64,000 nt of DNA from a bacterium 0.1xD8-71. Lineage in GTDB: Bacteria > Bacillota > Clostridia > Lachnospirales > Lachnospiraceae. The stretch covers positions 1 to 64,000 of the forward strand of contig RAYR01000010.1 in the NCBI GenBank assembly GCA_003612405.1. The letters run 5' to 3'. Numbering within the stretch: the first letter of the stretch is position 1; each line of letters opens with the position of its first letter. The notes beneath the pieces are model-generated. The model made no database searches, was not told the origin of the DNA, and saw only the letters and a list, made by a program, of their open reading frames with translations. The position numbers and the translations under genes are program-made. Below are positions 8,333-16,649 of this stretch, in pieces.

Positions 8333-9433
8333 TTAATGAAATATCCTCCTCAACGTCGCCTTCACCCTTTCCTTCTTCTCCGCCGCAGGCACCGACCTGC
8401 TAAACAGAAAACCCATACTCTCAGCAACATATTTACATTTCTGGACCGGTGAAAAAGTTAAAATGGAAAGAGCAATAACGGAAATTTTCATTTCAGCCTT
8501 CACCTTGAAAGACACATCCCGTTCCCCCATAAGACATTTTACAATCTCCAGATTGTATTTATCTATAAATCCTTTCCACATCTCCCAGTCTATCTGTTTG
8601 GGAATCACCTTTTTATTCCTATAAACATACAAAATCCAGTTTCTGTCCATCCACAAACGTCTGAAATAAAAATCATCATATCTGCATCTGGCAATATTAA
8701 AAGATATAACCGATCTGATTGCATGCTCCGCCTTATTACCTTTATGCCATATACTGTCGGAGAGTATACGGTATGTGAAATCATATTCCGGCATAACATA
8801 TAGTTTCCCATAATGCAGAATAAAATATAAGATTGCCTGATCCGCCCCCAGCAATTCCGGTTTCTTAAAATCAATATGCTTTAATACCGACCGCCTGAAA
8901 ACACAGGTTGCAATATGAAAATAGAACTTCTCTTTTGAGAAGAAAATATCTTTTATCGTTAATTTCCTGAATACCAGAGAAGCCGGAATCTTCTGCGGTT
9001 CTTCCCCTTTCTGGCTTGTAAATATAGCAGCAGATGTACAGCCAATACAATCTTTATTTTCCTTTAATTCCAGAAAGTCAATCTTTCTCCTAAATCCATC
9101 CCGGCTGCTGTAAAAATCATCCCCATCGAGAATCGATATATACTCTCCTCTCGATTTCTTCAGAAGAAAACAAATCAATCTTACATGCCGCCAATTAGAA
9201 AATTCTTTTATAGAATCATCCCGCGACATTCGGTACATTTTAACATTCTCATTTGCACCATATTTCTCCTGTAATAATTCCCAGGAACCATCCGTAGACC
9301 CATCATCACCAATCAATATCTCATAAGAATAGTCCATCTCCTGTTTCAGAATGGAATCTACTGCATCCTCAATATAATCCTTTTGATTATAATTTGTAAT
9401 TGTAACTGTTAACTTAACTCTCGTATTTTCCAT
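8333..9433 (-). CDS. GT2 glycosyltransferase
   Basis: 366 aa. The GT-A fold starts LTVTITNYNQKDYIEDAVDSIL, with GDDGSTDGS near residues 42-50 and the DxD-type DGDDF near residue 107. No membrane segment is evident, so it should act at the cytoplasmic membrane face, adding a sugar to a lipid-linked acceptor. Donor and linkage cannot be read from sequence. It lies between the ABC exporter and the MBOAT gene in a tight series (27-bp and 18-bp gaps). Confidence 0.88.
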   Translation of the reverse strand: MENTRVKLTVTITNYNQKDYIEDAVDSILKQEMDYSYEILIGDDGSTDGSWELLQEKYGANENVKMYRMSRDDSIKEFSNWRHVRLICFLLKKSRGEYISILDGDDFYSSRDGFRRKIDFLELKENKDCIGCTSAAIFTSQKGEEPQKIPASLVFRKLTIKDIFFSKEKFYFHIATCVFRRSVLKHIDFKKPELLGADQAILYFILHYGKLYVMPEYDFTYRILSDSIWHKGNKAEHAIRSVISFNIARCRYDDFYFRRLWMDRNWILYVYRNKKVIPKQIDWEMWKGFIDKYNLEIVKCLMGERDVSFKVKAEMKISVIALSILTFSPVQKCKYVAESMGFLFSRSVPAAEKKERVKATLRRIFH

Positions 9434-9460
9434 GTTTCCCTTTCCTTCCGGTGCGCAGGC

Positions 9461-11296
9461 CTATGAGATAGAACTTCCAAATACTTCTTCCTTTGTCCTC
9501 TCAACCAGCTTCCCGTGCTCCACTTCATAAATACAGTCACAACGTCTGATCGTGGTCAGTCTATGGGCCACGACAATCAGTGTTTTCTCGCCCTGCAAAG
9601 CATCTATCGCCTCCATCAGGGCGTTCTCCGTCTCATTATCCAACGCAGCAGTCGCCTCATCCAATACCAGAATTTCAGGATTCATATACAGTGCCCTTGC
9701 AATGGCGACTCTCTGTCTCTGTCCGCCCGAAAACCTGATACCCATTTCGCCCACTCTGGTATCCAGTCCTTTGGGCTGTTGTCTGATGAAGTCTGCCAGC
9801 TGTGCCATTTCCAGGGCACGCCATACCATATCATCGTCTATTTGTTCTGTTGCAATTCCAAAAGCAATATTTGCCCGGATATCCTCATCCACCAGATACA
9901 CACTCTGGGGCACGTACCCTATATTTTTATTCCACTGGATACCCAGAGTGGTAATATCTCTTCCATCAAGCAATATCCGCCCTTTTTCAGGTTCCAGCAA
10001 TCCTAACAATACATCTACAAAGGTTGTCTTGCCGGCTCCGGAAGTGCCTATAATGCCGATGGAGCTTTTCGCCTTAATCTTAAGGAACACATCCTTTAAT
10101 ACATACTCTTCCACATTGGGATATCTATAGTATATGTGATCAATAGTCAGTTCATCGCGCAGCCGTATATCTTCCTCCGCCACTATCTCTTCACGCTGCA
10201 TATTCTTTGCCATTGCTTCTTCCAACTCATTGACTTTCCTGATTGTCTCATAAGAAGCATTGAAGGATGGAATACTGCTCTGCATAGCATTAAGTGCACT
10301 GGATACCGCTCCCACTGCCGGAAGGATCCTGAACGTTGCCACTGCGATTGCCGATAATCCTGCCACCGTATCAACCGATGTACCGTTTATGGCTACCTGT
10401 ATGGTAACTGCTGCAATCAGTCCGATAATGCAGGCCATCTCAATGATATATGCCGGCACAGTCATTGCCATTTCAATTTTAATACTGCATTTGTTTTGTT
10501 CCCTGATACCATCCACAAACCGTTTTTTAAAGAAATCCTGCCTTCTTGTAACAAGAATTTCCTTACTTCCCTGAATCATCTCATATCGTGCCTGATTGAG
10601 ATTCCACGCCGCCTCACGTTGTAAAACGCCGTATCGGTGCATGGACTTTTTAAAAGAGAATTGAATCGCAAGCACGCATATTCCAGCCAGAATTAACAGG
10701 AAAATAGAAATAAAAGGCTCTTTCAGCAAAATGAAAATACCGATAATCAGAATACTTAACGCCTTTGTCATAAAGTTAAATATATTGGTTATGATGATGT
10801 TTACCGCTGAAACGTCTCCGGAAATTCCCTGTATCAGTTTACCGCTGTTATTATTTACAAAGAAAATATATCCCTGGGCCATATAGGACTCCATAACACG
10901 GACGCCCAGTTCCCTGTTTATTTTATAAGTATATTTTTTAACCAGCCATGTATAGGCAATAAAATACAGATTCTTGATAATATATATAATCATTACACCA
11001 ACGCAGACTATAACCAGCAGAGTGCTTTTATTCTGTATATGAAATATAGCTATAAAAGGCTGTAAATACCACTTCCCATAAAGAGCATCCGTACCCATGA
11101 TACCTTCTACCATCGGCATAATAGCCGAAACGCCAATCATCTCCAATATGGCTGACAGTATCGTACAGATAAAGACCAATACCCCGTACTGTTTCTGCTG
11201 TCTGGTCAGCACATAATTCAATTTATGCGCAAGATCTTTGAATTTCTCCAATTCATGCTTCACCACTATCACCTGTCCTTTTGTTTCCTCGGGCAT
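9461..11296 (-). CDS. ABC exporter, fused permease-ATPase, PglK/MsbA-like lipid-linked glycan flippase
   Basis: 611 aa. About six membrane segments (residues 30-350) precede a nucleotide-binding domain with Walker A GTSGAGKTT near residue 417, signature FSGGQRQRVAIARAL near 521, Walker B ILVLDEAT and the H-loop VAHR. The early EMIGVSAIMPMVEGI pattern is typical of PglK-type flippases for polyprenyl-linked oligosaccharides. It functions as a homodimer. It is a paralogue of the exporter at 39929-41713, and a Wzx flippase lies at 55542, so several export routes coexist. ATG at 11296 is only weakly preceded by a ribosome site. Confidence 0.88.
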   Translation of the reverse strand: MPEETKGQVIVVKHELEKFKDLAHKLNYVLTRQQKQYGVLVFICTILSAILEMIGVSAIMPMVEGIMGTDALYGKWYLQPFIAIFHIQNKSTLLVIVCVGVMIIYIIKNLYFIAYTWLVKKYTYKINRELGVRVMESYMAQGYIFFVNNNSGKLIQGISGDVSAVNIIITNIFNFMTKALSILIIGIFILLKEPFISIFLLILAGICVLAIQFSFKKSMHRYGVLQREAAWNLNQARYEMIQGSKEILVTRRQDFFKKRFVDGIREQNKCSIKIEMAMTVPAYIIEMACIIGLIAAVTIQVAINGTSVDTVAGLSAIAVATFRILPAVGAVSSALNAMQSSIPSFNASYETIRKVNELEEAMAKNMQREEIVAEEDIRLRDELTIDHIYYRYPNVEEYVLKDVFLKIKAKSSIGIIGTSGAGKTTFVDVLLGLLEPEKGRILLDGRDITTLGIQWNKNIGYVPQSVYLVDEDIRANIAFGIATEQIDDDMVWRALEMAQLADFIRQQPKGLDTRVGEMGIRFSGGQRQRVAIARALYMNPEILVLDEATAALDNETENALMEAIDALQGEKTLIVVAHRLTTIRRCDCIYEVEHGKLVERTKEEVFGSSIS

Positions 11297-11307
11297 TGTA
11301 ATCCATT

Positions 11308-12012
11308 TTATTCACCGATTAACGTATATGCATTTAAATACTCACAGATTTTCTCTTTGGGATTGAACATCATGACATCTATAATAGAGAGATTAGGTTC
11401 AAAATGATCTCCAAACTGTTTATATTCAATGTTTTGTGTCTTTACGAAATTTAATTGTATGCCTTGTGCTTTGAAAGCTTCAAAAGAATACAGTTCCTGT
11501 CCCCCAATGGCATTATAATATTCTGTTGCATTTAGCAAGCGGCATATCGCCAATATCTTGTCCTGTCCCCGCAGCGTATTATCTTTCTTTAAATCGGACG
11601 ACAGAATCAGCTTTGTCTGTATATCCAGATATTCACAGATTACACGGAAAGAATGATCTATATATTTTGCAATATTATCCTCTTCATACAGCATTATATC
11701 CTCAATCATCGGGTATACACACTCATAAAAAGGCGCTCTCCTGTAAGCCTCTTCAATACATCTTAGCTTCTTATTGATTGTAACCGCATCATGATTGACT
11801 CTGATTTCATGAATCAATAAATTCTGAGATGCCCCTAATATTGGTACATTAAAATATTTAGGTGTTCCGTTGACCAATATTCTGTTGCGATTTATCCAAC
11901 CGCGTTTAATAAAATTCACATCATCATATATGACATACTGATCCACAAGGTTCATCAATTGCCAGTAACCTATATACGGAACAAAATATGGCTGCATAAT
12001 ACCAAGTTTCAC
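11308..12012 (-). CDS. WbqC-like family protein
   Basis: About 234 aa. The N-terminus KLGIMQPYFVPYIGYWQL, then YDDVNFIKRGWINRNR, is diagnostic of the WbqC family found in O-antigen and capsule loci. The biochemical role is not settled. I prefer GTG at 12012, giving MKLGIMQPYF: GGAGG lies 6 nt upstream, and the family normally begins that way. The ATG at 12018 abuts the GGAGG directly. It sits between the DegT aminotransferase and the ABC exporter, suggesting a job in making or transferring an amino-sugar derivative. Confidence 0.85.
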   Translation of the reverse strand: MKLGIMQPYFVPYIGYWQLMNLVDQYVIYDDVNFIKRGWINRNRILVNGTPKYFNVPILGASQNLLIHEIRVNHDAVTINKKLRCIEEAYRRAPFYECVYPMIEDIMLYEEDNIAKYIDHSFRVICEYLDIQTKLILSSDLKKDNTLRGQDKILAICRLLNATEYYNAIGGQELYSFEAFKAQGIQLNFVKTQNIEYKQFGDHFEPNLSIIDVMMFNPKEKICEYLNAYTLIGE

Positions 12013-12055
12013 GTTCATCCTCCATCTCAGAACAATTTATTACACTATACCCGTT

Positions 12056-13165
12056 TTATCGCCTGCACTTTACGATTGCCTGGCAAATCCGGTCCACATC
12101 TTCTAACGCCAGATCTGCATATAACGGTAATGTCAACACATTCTCGCTGATTTTGACTGCTACAGGCGTATTATCCGTCTTATACATACCATGAAAACAC
12201 TCAAAGGTGCTTGTGAGCGGATAAAAATATTTTCTTACGCCAATATTCTCACGCGCCAGTGCTTCCTTCACTTCGTTTCGATCTGCCCCAAATCTGTCTT
12301 TATCAAAAATCACAGGAAAATACGCATAATTGGATTCTGTCTCGCCGGGTCTGCCGTTTAACTGCAACCCTTCCACATCCTGTAGGTGTTCACAATATCT
12401 CTCCACAACTCTTTTTCTCTTATTGCGTTCTTCCTCCACATGCCGCAGATTACAAAGTCCCATGGCTGCACAGAACTCATTCATCTTTGCATTGGCGCCT
12501 ACGCCCTCTACCGTTTCCTCGTCACGTATTCCAAAGTTTTTTAACTGATACAAGGTTCTTCCCAAAACCGGATCACGATAACAGCATGCACCGCCTTCAA
12601 TGGTATTAAACATTTTCGTCGCATGAAAGCTGAAACAGGAAGCATCTCCGAACAGTGCAATGCTTTTCCCTTTATAACGGACGCCAAATGCGTGCGCGGC
12701 ATCGTAAATCACTTTCAGATGATGCTTTGAGGCAATTTTCTCAATTTCCTCCACATCACACACATTGCCATATACATGCACCGGAAGGATGGCGCAGGTC
12801 CTGTCTGTAATCAGATCTTCAATTCTGGAAACGTCTATTGTGTAATCCTTATCATTGATATCACAAAATACCGGCTGCAACCCGTTTCTGATAATTGCAT
12901 GGGTTGTGGAAGCAAAGGTAAAAGGGGTAGTGATTACCTCCCCCTCTAATGCAAGTGCCTGCAACGTAAGTTCCAGTGCCATATGTCCATTGGTAAACAA
13001 TTCTATTGCCTCCACCTCAAGATACTCTCTGAGTTTCTCCTGAAGCTGCTGATGCTTGATCCCCATATTAGTCAGCCAGTGGGATTCCCATAAATCGCTG
13101 ATTTCTTCAATATATTCGTTCAGTTCAGGCATTGACGGTCTTGTGACAGTAATTGTATCCGGCAT
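12056..13165 (-). CDS. DegT/DnrJ/EryC1 PLP-dependent sugar aminotransferase
   Basis: 369 aa, normal length. PLP motifs: VIYDAAHAFG carries the Asp that contacts the pyridine nitrogen, and the Schiff-base lysine is in SFHATKMFN near residue 183. Enzymes of this family aminate keto groups of nucleotide sugars, commonly at C-3 or C-4. With a formyltransferase and a PglD-like acetyltransferase downstream, it may supply the amine they modify. The matching dehydratase is not in the window. It lies 33 bp after the FkbM gene. Confidence 0.9.
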   Translation of the reverse strand: MPDTITVTRPSMPELNEYIEEISDLWESHWLTNMGIKHQQLQEKLREYLEVEAIELFTNGHMALELTLQALALEGEVITTPFTFASTTHAIIRNGLQPVFCDINDKDYTIDVSRIEDLITDRTCAILPVHVYGNVCDVEEIEKIASKHHLKVIYDAAHAFGVRYKGKSIALFGDASCFSFHATKMFNTIEGGACCYRDPVLGRTLYQLKNFGIRDEETVEGVGANAKMNEFCAAMGLCNLRHVEEERNKRKRVVERYCEHLQDVEGLQLNGRPGETESNYAYFPVIFDKDRFGADRNEVKEALARENIGVRKYFYPLTSTFECFHGMYKTDNTPVAVKISENVLTLPLYADLALEDVDRICQAIVKCRR

Positions 13166-13198
13166 CTTTTGCTCTAACCTTCCATTCGTTTCTGAAAA

Positions 13199-14305
13199 TC
13201 AACAAACATTCTCTTTGACTGCATACATATATAATCTATACGGCATACATGTGCTGAACCTGAAATATATATGATAATCCGGTCTTTGCTCCTTAACAAG
13301 CTGCGGCAGACGTATCATTGCCTTTTCATCATTTCCTACGATGACCGCCAGTTTCGGCGCACATCTCTCAAAGATATCCCTGCTTCCCTGCAATGTCTCA
13401 TAGGCTCCATCAGGAAAATTAATCTTAATTAAGGTAACATCCTCTCCCTGTAGTATATGATCCAAAGCATCCACATTTATTGTAGTACCTTCTTTTCTAT
13501 CCACATCAATCGCAGACCTCTGCTCTTGTTTTGCATCAAAAAAGAGGGTTGTTTTTTCCTTCCACGTTCCCTGTTTTTCCAGGACAATGTTTTGCAGTTT
13601 GTTTTCCGTTACATATTTCTCGAGCTTTGAGAAATTATCGTTTTCCGGTTCCAACGCATAGATTTTTCGATAGCTTCCACCACATTCTTCCAGAAAAAGA
13701 TCCAGGGTATCTCCATCATAAGCCCCCACATCAACGTATACTTCCTGAGGGCCTACCTGAAAAATATCATTATTAAAAAAATTCTGTTCTTTTTTCACAC
13801 AATCTAAAATAAATCCAATCTCGTCGTTCATCTTGCAATTCAGATAAGCAATCATGGATTCTCTCGATACATCGTCATCCAATAACCTGTAAGTATCATA
13901 ATACTCATCCAAATGATCCTGTATAAATTGAGGATCTGCACTTACATAGCGGCTGTAAGCAGAATCTATAAGATAAAATACCTTATTGACACACGACTCC
14001 CTCTCCTCAATCTTCCTGCCATAATCATAATGAGAATGACCCAGGATCACATTGAATCTCCCATACATGGTTTTCAGAGTATCCAGAGAATATACGGGAA
14101 CTTCTTCAAAATATTCTTCCTGATCAATATTATCAACCCATGCAGCCGTAATCGAAACTCCGTTGCCGTCCAGATAATGTTTTACTTCGGCCCCCACATC
14201 TCCAGTTCCCCATAATATAAGCGGAAGCTCTTCTTTTTTCAGTCGTTCTGACAAGCTGAGCGGTCTTGGACCAAATTTTAACTTTTTCTCAAATTCTGCT
14301 TCCAT
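13199..14305 (-). CDS. FkbM-family SAM-dependent methyltransferase
   Basis: 368 aa. The N-terminal half is Rossmann-like (LPLILWGTGDVGAEVKHYL). The C-terminal half is the FkbM fold, with the SAM-binding VYVDVGAYDGDT near residues 182-193 and KINFPDGAYETL. FkbM proteins methylate hydroxyl groups, in surface loci often of a sugar. The two-part layout is common in FkbM proteins of polysaccharide loci. A promoter-like pair with an overlapping inverted repeat lies 75-103 bp upstream, so this gene may begin a transcript. Confidence 0.85.
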   Translation of the reverse strand: MEAEFEKKLKFGPRPLSLSERLKKEELPLILWGTGDVGAEVKHYLDGNGVSITAAWVDNIDQEEYFEEVPVYSLDTLKTMYGRFNVILGHSHYDYGRKIEERESCVNKVFYLIDSAYSRYVSADPQFIQDHLDEYYDTYRLLDDDVSRESMIAYLNCKMNDEIGFILDCVKKEQNFFNNDIFQVGPQEVYVDVGAYDGDTLDLFLEECGGSYRKIYALEPENDNFSKLEKYVTENKLQNIVLEKQGTWKEKTTLFFDAKQEQRSAIDVDRKEGTTINVDALDHILQGEDVTLIKINFPDGAYETLQGSRDIFERCAPKLAVIVGNDEKAMIRLPQLVKEQRPDYHIYFRFSTCMPYRLYMYAVKENVC

Positions 14306-14379
14306 TTATCTGAATACCTTTTCTCCCTCCGCCTTAAATGCTTGTTTTCTCCCATTTAGCGGTTCTATCTGCTTCTGGT

Positions 14380-14408
14380 AGTATAACATAGATTGCCAGA
14401 CATGTCTA
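14380..14408 (-). promoter_or_regulatory. Predicted sigma-A promoter upstream of the FkbM gene
   Basis: On the minus strand: -35 TAGACA (14408-14403), 17-nt spacer, -10 TATACT (14385-14380). Each box is one base from consensus. It would yield a leader of roughly 70 nt before ATG 14305. An 8-bp inverted repeat overlaps the -35 and spacer. Confidence 0.5.
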
Positions 14409-14427
14409 TTTTTTACAGATCTGGCAA
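14393..14427. repeat. Inverted repeat TTGCCAGA/TCTGGCAA overlapping the promoter
   Basis: Perfect 8-bp arms at 14393-14400 and 14420-14427 with a 19-nt gap, straddling the -35 box. No T-run follows, so it is not a terminator. The placement suggests an operator for an unknown regulator. Confidence 0.4.
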
Positions 14428-14430
14428 GAA

Positions 14431-15435
14431 TCAGATCCCCTTCTTTTTTCTCCATGCAAAATATTTCTCTTTACCCATAATAAAATATAATAGATACGTC
14501 AATGGATCTTTGTTGAGCTTTGAAGACTTTTGCGCCCACTCAGGTATTGGTAAATACCATTCACTGGAAACCGGGACTTTCTTTGTGCTGTCATATTGAA
14601 ACAACAGATTCTCATCCAGATCCACTTCCTCAATATGAGGGACCGCTTCAATACAGCAATTCGCTCCCGAACCATCAAATCCTTTATTTTTTACCAGGGA
14701 TTTTGAAGGAAAGACAGAATATAATCCCAACAGATAATATAGCAATGTCAATGTCGCATCTGTCAGTCCCTTCTTGGGATCATTCGTATCTTCTTTCAAT
14801 AAACGTCCTACATAAACACAAAACAACCATTTATTTTGGAAATATAAACCCATTATTTTAAATATCCGTCTGGAATATTTCTCATATACCTCTTCCCATT
14901 TCATATTGCGCAGATAATTCCACTTATCTTTCCATATCCCAAATCCCCACGGTTGAAAAGTATAATTTTTAAAAATCCGGGAATTATGGGGAGACTGAAG
15001 CATATTAAATCCTGAAATGGAATACACTTTGGGATCTTTTTCAAACCGCCTGAGCATTTGATTCATATAATCCAGAAAAGCTGGCGCAAAAATATTATCG
15101 TCCTCTGTAAATATCATTGCGTTATACTGTTCAAACACCTTGTCATACACAAAATGTTCATTATATGCTGCCCCCAAATTAACTTCCTGAAACCAGATAT
15201 TGGCTTTCTTAAATCCCCGTACATCTGTCAGATATTCTTTAATCTTGTTCCAGCCATCCACATACTTCTCGTCGGGCGGATAATCGACACTGATAAAGAG
15301 TTCTGTCTGATCCGCATGGGTACATCTGCTCAATGATTCTATACAATTCCGTAAATGATTAATCCGATTACATGTGATAATCGCTACCGGGAAATATAAC
15401 TCTATATCTTTGCTTTGCATCTGCTTTTCTTTCAT
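14431..15435 (-). CDS. Glycosyltransferase, GT-A fold (GT2-like, hemolytic-factor/GNT-like type)
   Basis: About 334 aa. The start YFPVAIITCNRINHLRNCIESL and the acidic MIFTEDDNIFAPAFL (metal-binding EDD near residue 111) mark a GT-A glycosyltransferase. PWGFGIWKDKW is a further shared block of this subgroup. It is the first gene after the terminator at 15576 and has a promoter-like sequence upstream. ATG at 15435 is chosen (GAGG 10 nt upstream); a GTG at 15444 abuts that GAGG. Donor and acceptor are unknown. Confidence 0.82.
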   Translation of the reverse strand: MKEKQMQSKDIELYFPVAIITCNRINHLRNCIESLSRCTHADQTELFISVDYPPDEKYVDGWNKIKEYLTDVRGFKKANIWFQEVNLGAAYNEHFVYDKVFEQYNAMIFTEDDNIFAPAFLDYMNQMLRRFEKDPKVYSISGFNMLQSPHNSRIFKNYTFQPWGFGIWKDKWNYLRNMKWEEVYEKYSRRIFKIMGLYFQNKWLFCVYVGRLLKEDTNDPKKGLTDATLTLLYYLLGLYSVFPSKSLVKNKGFDGSGANCCIEAVPHIEEVDLDENLLFQYDSTKKVPVSSEWYLPIPEWAQKSSKLNKDPLTYLLYFIMGKEKYFAWRKKKGI

Positions 15436-15510
15436 GACGGCCACACCTCATCATTATCCTGTTTATCTACCCAACTCAAAATCTATTTATCATACACAAT
15501 ATATTGTCAA

Positions 15511-15540
15511 AGTATAACATATATTTTTCAACGTGTCCAA
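15511..15540 (-). promoter_or_regulatory. Predicted promoter for the 15435-to-1 transcription unit
   Basis: On the minus strand: TTGGAC (15540-15535), 18-nt spacer, TATACT (15516-15511) in an AT-rich stretch. It lies directly after the terminator at 15576-15602 and about 75 bp before ATG 15435, which is the expected place for the promoter of the AT-rich modification block. Confidence 0.5.
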
Positions 15541-15575
15541 CTGCTGATCTGCGGTGTTATTTCCTATTTATTTAT

Positions 15576-15602
15576 AAAAACAGCCCTCCAAAACGGAGAG
15601 CT
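15576..15602 (-). terminator. Rho-independent terminator after the DUF3791 gene
   Basis: On the minus strand an 8-bp stem AGCTCTCC/GGAGGGCT (one G-U pair), 5-nt loop, followed by TGTTTTTAT. It lies 10 bp beyond the stop of the DUF3791-like gene and separates it from the next unit. Confidence 0.75.
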
Positions 15603-15611
15603 TATTTTGAA

Positions 15612-15851
15612 TTATAACTGTATCCCTTGTTCGGCAAAATATCTGTCAGCAATATATTCTGCTGATTCAGCCCAGAGCGCATTTTCTGTCTGTTGTAAAA
15701 TTTTATAGGTAGCTGAATGATAAAACAGCATCATTGCCTCTTCAAAAGATATTTTCAATTTTTCCTGCAATAAGTCCACTACAGCCCGGATTTGTATGCA
15801 TACATTCATCGTTATGTCTTTTCCCTGAAAAGTATAGATTGCATCACTCAT
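15612..15851 (-). CDS. DUF3791-like small protein
   Basis: 79 aa. Mostly helical and acidic, resembling DUF3791 proteins: an N-terminal VVDLLQEKLKISFEEAMMLF block, then TYKILQQTENALWAESAEYI. DUF3791 genes commonly sit beside DUF3990 genes in Clostridia. The start overlaps the upstream DUF3990 gene by 8 bp and has a strong AGGAGG 7 nt before ATG. The pair resembles a toxin-antitoxin layout, but no activity can be read from sequence. Confidence 0.75.
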   Translation of the reverse strand: MSDAIYTFQGKDITMNVCIQIRAVVDLLQEKLKISFEEAMMLFYHSATYKILQQTENALWAESAEYIADRYFAEQGIQL

Positions 15852-16533
15852 ACGCTATCCTCCTAACGAAACTTAAACTCTCCAATGCCTTTTCTGTATG
15901 AAAAGATATTTGATTATTTACTTTATTATATCTAAGTCTTTCTACCGCTTCATCCGCGGATAGAATATTTGCAATATATAATTGTATCGTTTCCATTGTA
16001 TTATCGTCTGCCACAGGACCGATTACAATATCAAAATTATGCGTAAGTCCTCCCTCGGATCGGTTCTGTTTGATAAATTCCAGCCATTCTTTATTCAGGT
16101 TGTCGAATCTCCTGATTTTAAGTTGCTCATTCTCATTAAATATATACTGATATACATAATATATATTTGATTTTTCCCGCTGACTAAGCCTAAATGCCCA
16201 TTCCTTAGCCTGGCTCTCCAAAATAGTAGTATAAAATCCCATCCCAAAATCGCGCCTATTATGGGATTTTTTCAAATCAATCATATCAAATCTTTTTGTT
16301 GTTCCATGAAATACTGCCAATTTATGAGCATCTTCTCTAATGACCTGCTCTACATATTCCATCACTTCTTCAAAACTAACTTGATGAAGATACTCATGTT
16401 GAATCATTATTTTCTCAAAAATCTGGTACTGATGAAAAAGCTCTATTACCTCTTCTCCAGAAATATGATTCTTTTTTGCATACATTTCCATGGCCTTGAT
16501 CGAAATCATTTCTGTATCCGCTTGTATGCTCAA
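15844..16533 (-). CDS. DUF3990 protein with N-terminal DUF3791-like segment; possible ADP-ribosyltransferase fold
   Basis: About 230 aa from a TTG start at 16533 (GGAGG 7 nt upstream). Residues 1-65 are helical and resemble DUF3791 (KNHISGEEVIELFHQYQIFE). From about residue 70 the DUF3990 pattern is clear: VFHGTTKRFDMIDL, RRDFGMGFYTT and FDIVIGPVADD. HGT plus GFYxT recall the His-Tyr class of ADP-ribosyltransferases, so NAD-dependent modification is possible but inferred. A longer reading from a TTG at 16617 is rejected because that codon lies in the predicted -35 box. Forms a two-gene unit with the DUF3791-like gene. Confidence 0.75.
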   Translation of the reverse strand: MSIQADTEMISIKAMEMYAKKNHISGEEVIELFHQYQIFEKIMIQHEYLHQVSFEEVMEYVEQVIREDAHKLAVFHGTTKRFDMIDLKKSHNRRDFGMGFYTTILESQAKEWAFRLSQREKSNIYYVYQYIFNENEQLKIRRFDNLNKEWLEFIKQNRSEGGLTHNFDIVIGPVADDNTMETIQLYIANILSADEAVERLRYNKVNNQISFHTEKALESLSFVRRIAYE

Positions 16534-16587
16534 AACCACCCCTCCGAACCATCTCTCTTTTAACCTTACATTCTTTGCCCTGAATGA

Positions 16588-16617
16588 ATTATATAATAAT
16601 TCTACACTAATTAACAA
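16588..16617 (-). promoter_or_regulatory. Predicted sigma-A promoter of the DUF3990/DUF3791 unit
   Basis: On the minus strand: TTGTTA (16617-16612), 18-nt spacer, perfect TATAAT (16593-16588), with A/T-rich sequence upstream. It leaves roughly a 50-nt leader before TTG 16533. The unit thus appears transcribed independently of the glycan operon. Confidence 0.6.
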
Positions 16618-16649
16618 TAAATTTTAAAAAATCCTTCAACAGCCCTTTA

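Noticed and set aside
15844-16617. DUF3990 protein starting at TTG 16617 (257 aa)
   Set aside because: That codon lies in the predicted -35 box and the first 28 codons cross the -10 box; TTG 16533 has GGAGG at 7 nt.
16618-16649. Terminator after the GT4 gene ending at 16650
   Set aside because: A T-rich run follows the stop but I could not find a stem of useful length before it.
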